From positions 186,001 to 250,000 of the forward strand of contig NZ_CP020372.1 in the NCBI RefSeq assembly GCF_002813775.1: a DNA stretch of 64,000 bases. The letters are read 5' to 3'. Both the position numbers and the translations under genes were made by a program. Shown here one piece after another: positions 44,801 through 52,004 of this stretch. How positions within the stretch are numbered: the first letter of the stretch is position 1; every line of letters starts with the position of its first letter. Below the pieces are notes generated by a model that saw only the letters and a program-made list of their open reading frames with translations, did not search any database and had not been told where the DNA came from. The DNA comes from Candidatus Thiodictyon syntrophicum (GTDB lineage: Bacteria > Pseudomonadota > Gammaproteobacteria > Chromatiales > Chromatiaceae).

Positions 44801-46019
44801 CGATGGACCCTACGGCGCCGTCGCCTTCAGCTACGACCTGGTGGGCAACCGGTTGTCGAAGACCGTCGGGGCCGCCCAGACCCTCTACAGCTACGCGACT
44901 GACAGTCACCGCCTCCAACTGACCACCGGCGCCGATTCCGTCGACTATCGCTACGACGCGGCCGGCAACCTGATCCAAGACAGCCGCTTCACCTACGTCT
45001 ACAATCAGGCCAACCGCTTGGCTGAGGTCAAGCAAGGCGGGGCGACCCTCGCCACTTACACTTACAACGCCGAGGGACAACGGGTTGCCAAGACGGTCGG
45101 CGGGCAGACCAGCCACTTCGTCTACGGCCCCGATGGTCAACTGTTCGGGGTCTACAGCGGCACCACCGGCGCTGCCGTCGAGGAGATCGTCTACCTCGGT
45201 AGCGTGCCGGTCGCCACGGTCCGCGGCGGCAGTCGCTACTATATCCACACGGACCATCTGGGCACGCCGCGGCTGGTCACTGACCAAACCCGCGCCGTGG
45301 TCTGGCGCTGGACCAGCGACCCATTCGGCGCGGCGGCGCCGCACCAGGACCCGGACGGTAACGGTATCGCGTTCGTCTTCAATTTGCGGTTCCCCGGCCA
45401 GTTCTACGACTCCGAGACCGGACGGCACTACAACTACTTCCGCGACTACGACCCGGCCATCGGGCGCTATGTGCAGTCCGATCCGATCGGGCTGGACGGC
45501 GGGGTCAGTACCTACCTCTATGCGTATGGAAGCCCATTACGCTACAGGGATATGTATGGCTTGGGTGAGACAGGCGCTATCGTAGGTGGAGTCATTGGTG
45601 GAGTGGCCGGCACGGTTGTCGGTGGCGTGATCGGTGGCGGTGGAGGCGCTGTCGGCGGAACGCTCGTCGCTCCAGGTGTTGGGACGGTTGGCGGGGGTGC
45701 AGTCGGGGCCATGGAAGGTGCGGGGATTGGCGGTATCATCGGAACTGTAGGAGGAGCCGTCGCCGGAAGCGCAATCGAAGATATCGTTAATGCTGTAGCG
45801 AACGCGATGGCAAATGCCCGATCTGGTAGATGGTCTTGCTCCGCAAGCTGCAATGTCCAGCAGATTAATCCCTGTGCAAAATGTCCACCAAGAGTTACCG
45901 GTAGTGCCCGCGGACGTAACCAGCCAGAAGCCTGTGTGGAAGCCAAACGTGCGGCCACGCAATCTGCTCCGCCCGGATGTTATGCACGCCATTGCCAATG
46001 TAGTTGCAGCAAGTCGTAG
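41871..46019 (+). CDS. Sec-exported RHS/YD-repeat protein with cysteine-rich C-terminal toxin-like domain
   Basis: 1382 aa from ATG 41871, preceded by AGGGAG. Signal peptide about 1-27; an acidic Cys-bearing spacer; a DUF6531-like entry domain (GHPVDIGAGDKVQRSIDFTV, AYHSQDLADGPFGQGW); some 35 YD repeats (YDAAGNL, YDSRGNL) to about residue 1100; and the RHS core (FRDYDPAIGRYVQSDPIGLD, about 1185-1215), where polymorphic toxins are cut. Beyond it are a glycine-zipper stretch (about 1226-1305) and a 65-residue tip with nine cysteines (WSCSASCNVQQINPC, GCYARHCQCSCSKS). The tip is lower in GC than the shell, as expected for an exchanged toxin cassette. Its activity is unknown. Confidence 0.92.
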   Translation: MRTRGIFLHLMAALVLGLLAAAPAVAFHFPWDQGHDTFQPNPPDDSQKPDCPDEDNRCETGHPVDIGAGDKVQRSIDFTVPGFGPTLALIRAYHSQDLADGPFGQGWHTNLTTRLILVTDGTTETAIVVQGDGKRKRFEHQGDGVWATAPGTYQTLSVAADGNAQLRDKDGTIHAFDRTGRLTRIQDRNGNALTLAYDAAGLIAAATAADARALTFTKGADGRIASVADPLGRVFRYTYDAGGYLTRATDPAGGETRYTYTGGNLSTVVDARGNTAISLTYDTQDRVTREVLADGAADQFTYLSATQTRVTNPRNFQTLYTFNATGQPTEIRDPLARTARSTWDANYNRLSRTDGNGHTTTYTYDAQGNLLTETDALNQVTTYSYESTYGQVTSQTDAAGHVTRFEYDSRGNLTRIVDAQGRQAVLTYDARGRLKSATDPRGNATAYGYDTGGNLASVTDALGNAATMTYDAVGNLTGITDAEGRATRFEYDTLNRRTKIVDALGGETAFAYDPNGNITAVTDARGAVTTYAYDSRNRLITTTNALAQVERRTYDLNSNPATRVDMAGNTTTYAYDGADQLTTETLPGSAVYRYEYDNAGNQTAVTDPSGVRLVRTYDAIDRLSARTDAANARETYGYDRLGNRTRTERKDSANQVFYTETLAYDALSQAIQVVAGMGQSTDLDYDANGNLTTIADPLGRTSTRAHDALDRIAELTDAAAGVTRYAYDRVGNLTGVTDPKGLVTAYSYDALDRQTRLDSPDTGVTNAEYDPAGNLVAQTDSRGVAVTHAYDAADRRTATDFPSPGEDRTYLYDQGTNGPGRLTGYDDPSGQTRFTYDARGNVLTESRAVQGRTYALGYTYNGADRLTTLTYPSGLAVTYTYDAQGRVRSISADGQPVLSNIAYLPFGPASTWTDGSGLAHTETFDTDYRPTAITVGTVQDLAYGYDAADNITDWTDALDAARTQRFDYDALDRLTDADGPYGAVAFSYDLVGNRLSKTVGAAQTLYSYATDSHRLQLTTGADSVDYRYDAAGNLIQDSRFTYVYNQANRLAEVKQGGATLATYTYNAEGQRVAKTVGGQTSHFVYGPDGQLFGVYSGTTGAAVEEIVYLGSVPVATVRGGSRYYIHTDHLGTPRLVTDQTRAVVWRWTSDPFGAAAPHQDPDGNGIAFVFNLRFPGQFYDSETGRHYNYFRDYDPAIGRYVQSDPIGLDGGVSTYLYAYGSPLRYRDMYGLGETGAIVGGVIGGVAGTVVGGVIGGGGGAVGGTLVAPGVGTVGGGAVGAMEGAGIGGIIGTVGGAVAGSAIEDIVNAVANAMANARSGRWSCSASCNVQQINPCAKCPPRVTGSARGRNQPEACVEAKRAATQSAPPGCYARHCQCSCSKS

Positions 46020-46027
46020 GGGAAATT

Positions 46028-46378
46028 ATGTCCAATAACGACAGACTAGACATTTTTACAGTCGTAGAGCAACTTTATGTCGAGGTGCAAGTTGGCCCAG
46101 AGCAAGAGCGCATCGTGTTTCATGTCGATGTTCTGAGATCGGGCGCTTCTAACGCGTATTCCGCTAGGATCTACAGGCAGGATTGCTTTGAGGTTAAGGT
46201 GCTTGGTGCACATGCATCGGGACTTCCCGGCGGGGTTGCGCATCACGAACTTTGGGTTGTAGATGACTTTTTTTCTGGATGGGATTTCTCTGCGCACACA
46301 GCAGCCGAAGTGATAAAGTTGGTGGTGGACGGTATTGGGCGAACATTTCAACAGACGGAGATCGGCGATGACGCCTAG
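46028..46378 (+). CDS. Putative immunity protein for the RHS C-terminal domain
   Basis: 116 aa from ATG 46028, 9 nt after the RHS stop and preceded by GGGGAAATT. Sequence MSNNDRLDIFTVVEQLYVEV, VDVLRSGASNAYSARIYRQD, ELWVVDDFFSGWDFSAHTAA is soluble with no signal peptide. Family not recognised. Role inferred from its place directly behind the toxin tip, the standard position for the cognate immunity gene. Confidence 0.65.
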   Translation: MSNNDRLDIFTVVEQLYVEVQVGPEQERIVFHVDVLRSGASNAYSARIYRQDCFEVKVLGAHASGLPGGVAHHELWVVDDFFSGWDFSAHTAAEVIKLVVDGIGRTFQQTEIGDDA

Positions 46379-46437
46379 GGCAGATTTGTAGGGGCGGAAT
46401 AGCAGAGGGAATAGAGGTCAGATCCCCATTTCTCCCA

Positions 46438-46569
46438 ATGACGTTTCCCAAGAACACCCTGACGGCCCCGTCGAAGGTTGAGCCGGCATTCAATATGCCA
46501 GGCGGTGGCATGGAGCGGGCTGCGACCGGCAATGTACCCGTGCGGGTCATCAAGGTTGACGAGATATGA
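46438..46569 (+). pseudogene. Orphan toxin C-terminal tail (displaced RHS/polymorphic-toxin end)
   Basis: About 43 codons: MTFPKNTLTAPSKVEPAFNM, PGGGMERAATGNVPVRVIKV, DEI, stop. The PxFNMPGGGxE(R)xATG ending is of the kind that closes several polymorphic toxin domains. No toxin body or RHS core precedes it. Its stop overlaps the next ATG (ATGA), the tight spacing of a toxin-immunity pair. I read it as the remnant of an earlier toxin cassette pushed aside by the current tip. Confidence 0.6.
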
Positions 46570-46928
46570 ACGTTACTCCACTCATTGGATATCAGGTCTA
46601 TGTACGAGCGGGAGACATCTTTGACATACCCGCTGTTGCGGTAATTCGACTGATTGATTCGGACTCCCGGTCGCTGCTGCTAGAGTTCGCACCACCTGTT
46701 CAGGTGGGCGCCCAAACATACAAATTTGCGGTAGCACATCCTCGCCTCGCGGGCGATTCCCTGGCAATACTACTCAGCAAAGGAATTCTTGGTTCTGCAG
46801 TCACGTGTGTTCCCAATGGTCGCTACGATCCCACCAAGCCGTTCGATCTGAGTTGGTGGCGAGGCGGTGCTGCGGTGATCGCTGATCTAAGCTTGATACC
46901 AAACCCAAAGCCGCCCAATGGCAGATGA
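46566..46928 (+). CDS. Putative immunity protein paired with the orphan tail
   Basis: 120 aa; ATG overlaps the stop of the orphan toxin tail by 4 nt. MNVTPLIGYQVYVRAGDIFD, SRSLLLEFAPPVQVGAQTYKFAVAHPRLAGDS, then a tryptophan pair (LSWWRGGAAVIADL). Cytosolic, beta-rich by appearance, unrecognised. The coupling to a toxin tail is the evidence for an immunity role. Confidence 0.6.
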   Translation: MNVTPLIGYQVYVRAGDIFDIPAVAVIRLIDSDSRSLLLEFAPPVQVGAQTYKFAVAHPRLAGDSLAILLSKGILGSAVTCVPNGRYDPTKPFDLSWWRGGAAVIADLSLIPNPKPPNGR

Positions 46929-46998
46929 CAAGCATTTTTTTGGAATTGGGGTGCAGGAATAGGGGCAGCCCGCTACGTCCCTGTGGTCCCGGTCGAAG

Positions 46999-47367
46999 GT
47001 GCGCCTAGTTTGGCTTAGTCTAGGGGTTTTCCTATGCGTGCTGTCCACAGGTGGCTGCGCAGACAATTGCGTTGGTAAGTGGACGTACCAGCAATTTGCG
47101 TACTTCCCAAGAACCGAGGGTTCCGGGACGGAAAACTGGACGCATCAACTGGAATTGCGGTTTTCGCAGAATGAGGACGTTGGCTTCGGAGTCCGGAACA
47201 CCAAGTTCCTCAAGGTTTATCTCAGGGACCGCAATTATCATGAAATCGATGCACTCTTCATTAATATTCGCGCAGGTTACGTTTACGCAAGTATTGACTG
47301 GAGCAGGCGAGGTGTACAGGTAACGGGTAGGGCCGACCTCGAAGGTGTTGAGCCCCAGAAGTCTTAG
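46999..47367 (+). CDS. Putative lipoprotein in the immunity array
   Basis: 122 aa with a GTG start. The N-terminus LVWLSLGVFLCVLSTGGCAD is a lipoprotein signal (lipobox STGGC variant). The mature part (VGKWTYQQFAYFPRTEGSG, KFLKVYLRDRNYHEIDAL) is unrecognised. Membrane-attached immunity proteins occur in periplasm-acting toxin systems, so this may be one; the evidence is positional. Confidence 0.5.
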   Translation: MRLVWLSLGVFLCVLSTGGCADNCVGKWTYQQFAYFPRTEGSGTENWTHQLELRFSQNEDVGFGVRNTKFLKVYLRDRNYHEIDALFINIRAGYVYASIDWSRRGVQVTGRADLEGVEPQKS

Positions 47368-47430
47368 TGGGTGAATGCCCACGGCTTTGATTCTGCTGCA
47401 GGCAAGAAGCGGTACCGAAAACCACGACCG

Positions 47431-47712
47431 ATGATTCAGTTCGACCCCCACCAAAAAGTTTACGTATGCACCCATGTTTTCGATGGGTCGCAGCCAGTGA
47501 CATTGGTGTCCAGGCCAGACGGAGACTGGTGTTTTCTCTGTGGCAGTGAACACGAAGATGATGCTTCGTCCTATCGTGTGGTGGGTATCGGACACCTATT
47601 CGACACCGATCCAACTATTCAAGATCTCAGTGACCTGGAACCAAACTGGGAAGCAGAGCGGCAGCGGCCAGGGCAGACTTGGTTGAGAACCCGATGCGAA
47701 CCGAATAATTGA
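47431..47712 (+). CDS. Small conserved protein, likely immunity
   Basis: 93 aa from ATG 47431 (a GTG at 47371 adds 20 poor residues). MIQFDPHQKVYVCTHVFDGS, PDGDWCFLCGSEHEDDASSY, RVVGIGHLFDTDPTIQDLSD, LEPNWEAERQ resembles a family of short proteins with a CxHVF...WxFLCGxxH...YxVVGxxHL pattern that I associate with immunity genes. The cysteine/histidine positions could bind zinc. No toxin fragment is evident directly upstream. Confidence 0.55.
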   Translation: MIQFDPHQKVYVCTHVFDGSQPVTLVSRPDGDWCFLCGSEHEDDASSYRVVGIGHLFDTDPTIQDLSDLEPNWEAERQRPGQTWLRTRCEPNN

Positions 47713-48055
47713 CTCTAATTGGTGATAACATGCTTAGGATCAGAGGAACAGGGGTCGAGGCATAGTGGTCAGACCCTGAGGTATCCCCACGAAATATCGC
47801 TTTAGATCAGTTACATGCGTAAAGGCCAAAGACATCAAGCGGCTAGCGGTGCCCCAGAACCCACAGGAATTTTGCTAACCCGCTGATTTCTTGTTCGCGT
47901 TCGTGGTGATACCATAGTGATACCTCAGGGTCAGACATCTATTCCAGAAGCGGGACCCATATAGCTGGAGCCCAATAAACCAAGACCATTGCAAAACTTT
48001 CGCTCGTGAGGCTTTGGAGGCAGGTCGGAAAGGGTGCGGCCTCCGAATAATGTGC
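47713..48055. other. Gene-free junction between immunity array and ISKra4 transposase
   Basis: About 340 nt of lower-GC sequence. Two copies of GGTCAGA/GATACCTCAGGGTCAGAC-like words (47779 and 47919) are seen, but no gene and no clear IS terminal repeat. Confidence 0.5.
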
Positions 48056-49366
48056 CTAACCGTAGCACTCAGCCCCAAACTGGTCGATCTTCTGCCAGAA
48101 CTGTGCCCATCGTCCGGTGGTCTGCGTCAGTGCGCGTAGGCTGAGCACAATCTTGGCCCCTTTGTTCTTCCAGCGCATCCCGGAGGCACATAGCCGTTGC
48201 TTGACCAAGGTCTTGCAGGCGGCCTCGGTGACGCCCGATCCGATCGGCAGTCCCGCGGCGACGAAGCCCGGGTAGTCCATTTGATGGCGATGGTTGGTGA
48301 AGTAGGTCCAAGCGCTGAGAACGTCGTCGCGCAGCGTCTGCGAGAGGGTGTGCCGCTGCGACAGGCGCGCGGCCTCGCCGATGAGCAGGTCAAGGGCGGC
48401 GGGGTCGTGCTTGAGCGTCGTGCAGTGCGCGCTCTGCCACTGCGCGCGCGGGCCCTCGGCGTGGCGCTGCGGATGGGTCGCTTGGGCGATTTTGCCCACG
48501 TATTCCGTTGCATGGAAAAAATCGATCAACTGGCGGTCGGTGTGTTGCTCGAGGAACCGCCAGTTGCTTGCCGCCCCGTCGGCGATGCCCAGGTACAGTG
48601 CCTCGGGGAGGTGCCGCTTGACGCGTTGGATCTCGCGCTCCATGCGTTGCCGGAACTCCTGCTTGCCGTACTCGGGTGCCGCAGCGAGGTAGATGGTGTG
48701 CTGGCGCTCGCCCTCGCCGTCGTAAAGCGAGAGGGTTCCGACCATGGCTTCGCGCCAGCCCGCACTGTCGGCCATGGGGATCATGGCGCCGTCGAGGCTG
48801 ACCACGACGGTCGCGATGGGCGTCTCAAGCGCCGGCATCGCGTACTCCCAGTCCTCCTCTTTGGCCGTGGCGATGGTGCCTACCCACTCCGCAACATTTT
48901 GAATATACGAGGTAGCGATCGTCCGACCGTGGTTCTGCTCAAGGTCAGTCTGCACCGCGCGCACGTTGAGCTGCGCATACTTGTGGCTGAGTTGACTGGC
49001 GAATCGGGGGGTCGCCCCGCGCACGATCCGCGCCTGGTGCTCGAGCGGACAGTAGATCCGCCCGCCGCGCGAGCTTTGGTAGACATAACGCTCGACCTCG
49101 ACCGGCCCGTAAGGCGTCTGGTACTCCTTCGGATCGCGCCCGCGCGCGGTCAGCTTGATCGCGCCGACACGGATCGCACTGCCGTCGGTGTCGAAACGCT
49201 GCAGCGCCTCCTCGGTGGCGCAGCGCCCCACCGCGTTGGTGGCCTCCTGGATGGCTCCTTCCATGTCCAGCAGGCTACCGCTGAGCCGCACCGTTACCTC
49301 GACCGTCACCTCGTCACCCGAGATCCTGACTACCTTCGCCACGACTGCACCTTCTCGTCTAGTCAC
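48056..49366 (-). CDS. ISKra4-family transposase
   Basis: 436 aa from a GTG at 49366 (an inner GTG at 49342 is equally possible). Family features: N-terminal RxxxxxGxVEVERxVYxxxxGGRxYCPLE (PYGPVEVERYVYQSSRGGRI), catalytic region VVVSLDGAMIPM, LGIADGAASNWRFLEQHTDR, FHATEYVGKIAQATHP, and the C-terminal GSGVTEAACKTLVKQRLCASGMRWK with the final glutamate. The reading frame is intact. It lies against the array's direction and separates the first immunity genes from the Imm58-like gene. I could not define its ends or a target duplication. Confidence 0.93.
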   Translation of the reverse strand: MTRREGAVVAKVVRISGDEVTVEVTVRLSGSLLDMEGAIQEATNAVGRCATEEALQRFDTDGSAIRVGAIKLTARGRDPKEYQTPYGPVEVERYVYQSSRGGRIYCPLEHQARIVRGATPRFASQLSHKYAQLNVRAVQTDLEQNHGRTIATSYIQNVAEWVGTIATAKEEDWEYAMPALETPIATVVVSLDGAMIPMADSAGWREAMVGTLSLYDGEGERQHTIYLAAAPEYGKQEFRQRMEREIQRVKRHLPEALYLGIADGAASNWRFLEQHTDRQLIDFFHATEYVGKIAQATHPQRHAEGPRAQWQSAHCTTLKHDPAALDLLIGEAARLSQRHTLSQTLRDDVLSAWTYFTNHRHQMDYPGFVAAGLPIGSGVTEAACKTLVKQRLCASGMRWKNKGAKIVLSLRALTQTTGRWAQFWQKIDQFGAECYG

Positions 49367-49424
49367 AGAAGGTTACGAAATACTCCTCAAAGGCACATCA
49401 TGTCAAGGCCGCACCCGGTCGGAA

Positions 49425-49739
49425 ATGATATTGAAGCTCCTCCTCTCGGCGTCTATCTTTCTTAACGCAATACTTGCTGTACTGTTAATGGATTCAGCAA
49501 TCAGTCTCGATGGTTCTCGAATGGAGCAAGAGGCTCTGAAGAGGCGTGTCTCAGTGGCGCTACTGATGTTGAACAAGGGCTTTCTCGGTCAGCGGAGCGA
49601 TAAGATTCTGGCGAGCTTTGACAAGGCTGCACTAGATGAATTGCTTGTGAAGCGAGAAGGGGATGAAATCCTTGTGGGCGATTTGGCCTTCAGGCTGAAG
49701 GACGATATTATTGTTTCTGTGAGATATTTCGACGACTGA
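49425..49739 (+). CDS. Imm58-like immunity protein
   Basis: 104 aa from ATG 49425. One N-terminal membrane helix (LKLLLSASIFLNAILAVLLM) followed by DSAISLDGSRMEQEALKRRVSVALLMLNKGFLG is the layout of the Imm58 family: a tethered short protein with SLDxxRxxQ. The periplasmic part would meet an incoming toxin. The ISKra4 element lies just upstream, so its original toxin partner may have been separated from it. Confidence 0.6.
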   Translation: MILKLLLSASIFLNAILAVLLMDSAISLDGSRMEQEALKRRVSVALLMLNKGFLGQRSDKILASFDKAALDELLVKREGDEILVGDLAFRLKDDIIVSVRYFDD

Positions 49740-50050
49740 CGAAGCCACGAAAGCGATAGACGGATAATCACATGTAGTGGTTTCTTGGATTGCAGACGAT
49801 AGAGTTACGGTCTCATATACGGCGACCGGTGATCAGCCCACAAAACGGCCACCGCGCGATCTGCACGGTCGCCGGTCCGCACAGCGGACCCTACAGGTCA
49901 CGGTGTTACCGTAGGGTCCGCTGTGCGGACCGTCCGCGGCCAGCCGGAACGATGTTCAAGGCCAGAGCAGGGGCAAATCCCTGATTCGAAAAATATTTCG
50001 ACCTGGAACGATTGAAATGAGGGTCTGTCAAGTCGTTAAGAGTATTGCCT
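49740..50050. repeat. Intergenic repeat module: GGTCCGCACAGCGGACC hairpin with boundary motif
   Basis: Complete hairpin at 49874-49932, then GCCGGAACGATGTTCAAGGC at 49943. High-GC island inside the low-GC immunity array, hence inserted after the array formed or together with a cassette. Confidence 0.88.
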
Positions 50051-50401
50051 ATGGTCTACGCTTATGAGGTTATCCTTGGCAGCAATCAATGGTTCATGCT
50101 TTGGGAGGATCGTGAAAATGAGGCTGATCGTTTTATCGCGGGAGACGAGCCAGGCAAGATTATCGCCATGGATTCCCTGCGACGTTTGCGGGACTTTGCG
50201 TCGGCTCATGCTTTGATTGTAGCTTGGGAGGAACTGGGGACTCTGAATCTGAATCGCTTCTGCCAAGAGATCAGCGCGTTGACGCCCGCCCGGAAGCTAA
50301 CGGTGGATCAGTGTGCCATTCTGCTCAATGCCTGGAATTTTTTTGATGATTTCGCCAGAACGCTTGATCTGGAAAGGGCGTGGTTCGACTCAGACGGGTA
50401 A
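50051..50401 (+). CDS. Putative immunity protein
   Basis: 116 aa. MVYAYEVILGSNQWFMLWED, FRENEADRF-like region, IVAWEELGTLNLNRFCQEIS, then CAILLNAWNFFDDFARTLDL. Soluble, acidic, helical; family not recognised. Its stop (50399-50401) is 2 nt before the next GTG. Immunity role inferred from composition, size and place in the array. Confidence 0.5.
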   Translation: MVYAYEVILGSNQWFMLWEDRENEADRFIAGDEPGKIIAMDSLRRLRDFASAHALIVAWEELGTLNLNRFCQEISALTPARKLTVDQCAILLNAWNFFDDFARTLDLERAWFDSDG

Positions 50402-50403
50402 GC

Positions 50404-50586
50404 GTGGTATATAAGAGACTTTTTTACGGCAACAACCTTCCCGCAATCACCCCTGTTGGAGAAGTATACAACCCGGTTTTCGATCAATTGCAGATCGAAA
50501 TGCTACGACAGGCTGCACATGAAGCAATGGCTTTTTTCGAGACTCTCGCGTGGATTTGCAGAGAGTCCAGGCCCGACGCTGCTTGA
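50404..50586 (+). CDS. Short hypothetical protein in the array
   Basis: 60 aa from GTG 50404: VVYKRLFYGNNLPAITPVGE, VYNPVFDQLQIEMLRQAAHE, AMAFFETLAWICRES. Coupled to the preceding gene. It overlaps the start of the orphan tail below in another frame, so either may be decayed. Unrecognised. Confidence 0.4.
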   Translation: MVYKRLFYGNNLPAITPVGEVYNPVFDQLQIEMLRQAAHEAMAFFETLAWICRESRPDAA

Positions 50587-50779
50587 CCCGGCGACGCTGC
50601 AACTAGAGCGAAGTCAGCAAGGCGTTGCTCACGCTCGGCGCGAGGGGCGAACAATTACCGAGGGTACTCGTGATGGTTTTGACATTGGGGTCATCCAAGA
50701 ATCCGATGGGGACATTGTCTCAGGCTTCCCAGTCAACGTGCCAAGGAACCCGAGATGGGTAATGATCTTGCAGCCATAG
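50564..50779 (+). pseudogene. Second orphan toxin C-terminal tail, upstream of mafI-like gene
   Basis: Frame ending at 50779 reads PGPTLLDPATLQLERSQQGV, AHARREGRTITEGTRDGFDI, GVIQESDGDIVSGFPVNVPR, NPRWVMILQP. It has no start and no RHS core, ends over the MafI-like start (25-nt overlap), and resembles the tail of a toxin domain. Left edge uncertain. Confidence 0.5.
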
Positions 50780-50982
50780 AAGGCTCGCTGACGCTATTGC
50801 TGAGCCTGTTGTCATCCGCGTTGTCCTGGTCGGAAGCACAAGAAGTGCGAGACTTCGTCGATGTCGGTGAATATGGCTTAGCCTTAGAAACCCTTGTCGA
50901 TATTGTAACCGAAGAAGAAAAGTCTATTTCTGCAGAGGCGTTACGACTGATTATTGAGTTAGCAGATTCAATGCGGTGTTGA
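50755..50982 (+). CDS. MafI-family-like immunity protein
   Basis: 75 aa. LLSLLSSALSWSEAQEVRDFVDVGEYGLALETLVDIVTEEEKSISAEALRLIIELADSM has the EVRDFxDVGEYGLALETL core that I associate with MafI immunity proteins, which protect against Maf/RHS-type toxins. It overlaps the orphan toxin tail at its start and the DUF1493-like frame at its end, so it belongs to a tight cassette. Confidence 0.72.
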   Translation: MGNDLAAIEGSLTLLLSLLSSALSWSEAQEVRDFVDVGEYGLALETLVDIVTEEEKSISAEALRLIIELADSMRC

Positions 50983-50987
50983 CGGAA

Positions 50988-51311
50988 ATGAGTGAGCATC
51001 GGCCAATGGGGCCAATCGCATGCGCCGTCTTCGATTTCTTGCGTAATGAAGTGGGCGTTAGACGGTTCGCTTCAGACTCCGATCTGAAAAAGGATCTTGG
51101 GATTGATGGAGATGACGCCGTGGAGTTGCTTGAGAGGTTCTCGCAGGCTTTCGACGTCGATGCTGGTGATTTCGACTGCGCTGAATATTTTGGCCCCGAG
51201 GCGGGCTTCAACCCATTTTCCTGGTTGTGGCGCCTAACCAAGACAACGCAGGGCCTCAAGCCCTTTACCGTGGGTGACCTTGTTCGTGCGGCCGAGAAAC
51301 GTAAGTTCTGA
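50988..51311 (+). CDS. DUF1493-family protein (acyl-carrier-like)
   Basis: 107 aa from ATG 50988; GTG/TTG codons slightly upstream overlap the MafI-like stop. PMGPIACAVFDFLRNEVGVR, LKKDLGIDGDDAVELLERFS, GLKPFTVGDLVRAAEKRKF fit DUF1493: a small four-helix fold resembling acyl-carrier protein, with DLGIDGDDAxELL in place of the DSL(x) phosphopantetheine site, so no prosthetic group. Some DUF1493 genes sit in immunity arrays. Confidence 0.68.
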   Translation: MSEHRPMGPIACAVFDFLRNEVGVRRFASDSDLKKDLGIDGDDAVELLERFSQAFDVDAGDFDCAEYFGPEAGFNPFSWLWRLTKTTQGLKPFTVGDLVRAAEKRKF

Positions 51312-51376
51312 CCAGAGTCGAGTGCGGCCTTGCTGATAATGTCGGGCAAAATCTGAACTTCCGCTGGGAGTGTTAA

Positions 51377-51943
51377 TTGGGCCAAGAAAGAAGGCTGCTT
51401 CTCCAATTGGAGGCGGCCGTGCGGGCTGATGATAAGCAGCAGCTTCGCCGTTTGAGCGAAGGGCTGGGGTCGGCTGTCTTCGACAACGGCGCATTCACGA
51501 ACGAATTGCTGAACCAACTGACGCGGATCATTCAAAGCGAGGCTTACGCAAAAATGTCGGACGGCCTTCTCTTGATGAGAGTCTTCGAGTACAATCTCAA
51601 CCTGTTGACCGATTCGCAGAGGGATAAGCTCGGGTCCGCGATCGTCGCCTATGTTCCCTGCGCCCGCGATGCTATTGCTGCCTTTCTTGCAGTGGAGATT
51701 ATCGCAGAAATCTGGAAAGACAGGAGATCGATTGAAGCGATCATCCTTGTCAAGGAGAGGGCCAGGACCGAGGAGACGTTCGCCTTGGTTACGCACGGCT
51801 TTGACTGGTTAGCGAAAAGGACTTCGGATACCGGCGTTCGGGTCGAGTGTTTGGATCAGCTTGATAAGCTAAGTCGGCACCCTTCGTCGGCGGTACGAGT
51901 GGAGGCGCTTGCCGCCTTAACGCGCCTCCGGCGTGTCGGGTAA
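51377..51943 (+). CDS. Alpha-helical repeat protein, putative immunity
   Basis: 188 aa with a TTG start after GGGAGTG. LEAAVRADDKQQLRRLSEGL, GAFTNELLNQLTRIIQSEAY and C-terminal VECLDQLDKLSRHPSSAVRVEALAALTRLRRVG (a HEAT-like pair) suggest an all-helical solenoid. Family unknown. No visible toxin partner directly upstream. Confidence 0.5.
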   Translation: MGQERRLLLQLEAAVRADDKQQLRRLSEGLGSAVFDNGAFTNELLNQLTRIIQSEAYAKMSDGLLLMRVFEYNLNLLTDSQRDKLGSAIVAYVPCARDAIAAFLAVEIIAEIWKDRRSIEAIILVKERARTEETFALVTHGFDWLAKRTSDTGVRVECLDQLDKLSRHPSSAVRVEALAALTRLRRVG

Positions 51944-52004
51944 TCAGCCAATGGGGAATCGGAGCCGTATTACTGTATCAGTTCCCCCCATTCCATAACG
52001 AAAG

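Noticed and set aside
41772-45428. 1218-aa minus-strand open frame opposite the RHS gene
   Set aside because: Regular YD repeats at high GC leave the antisense frame open; the product is a low-complexity V/G/I series without domains.
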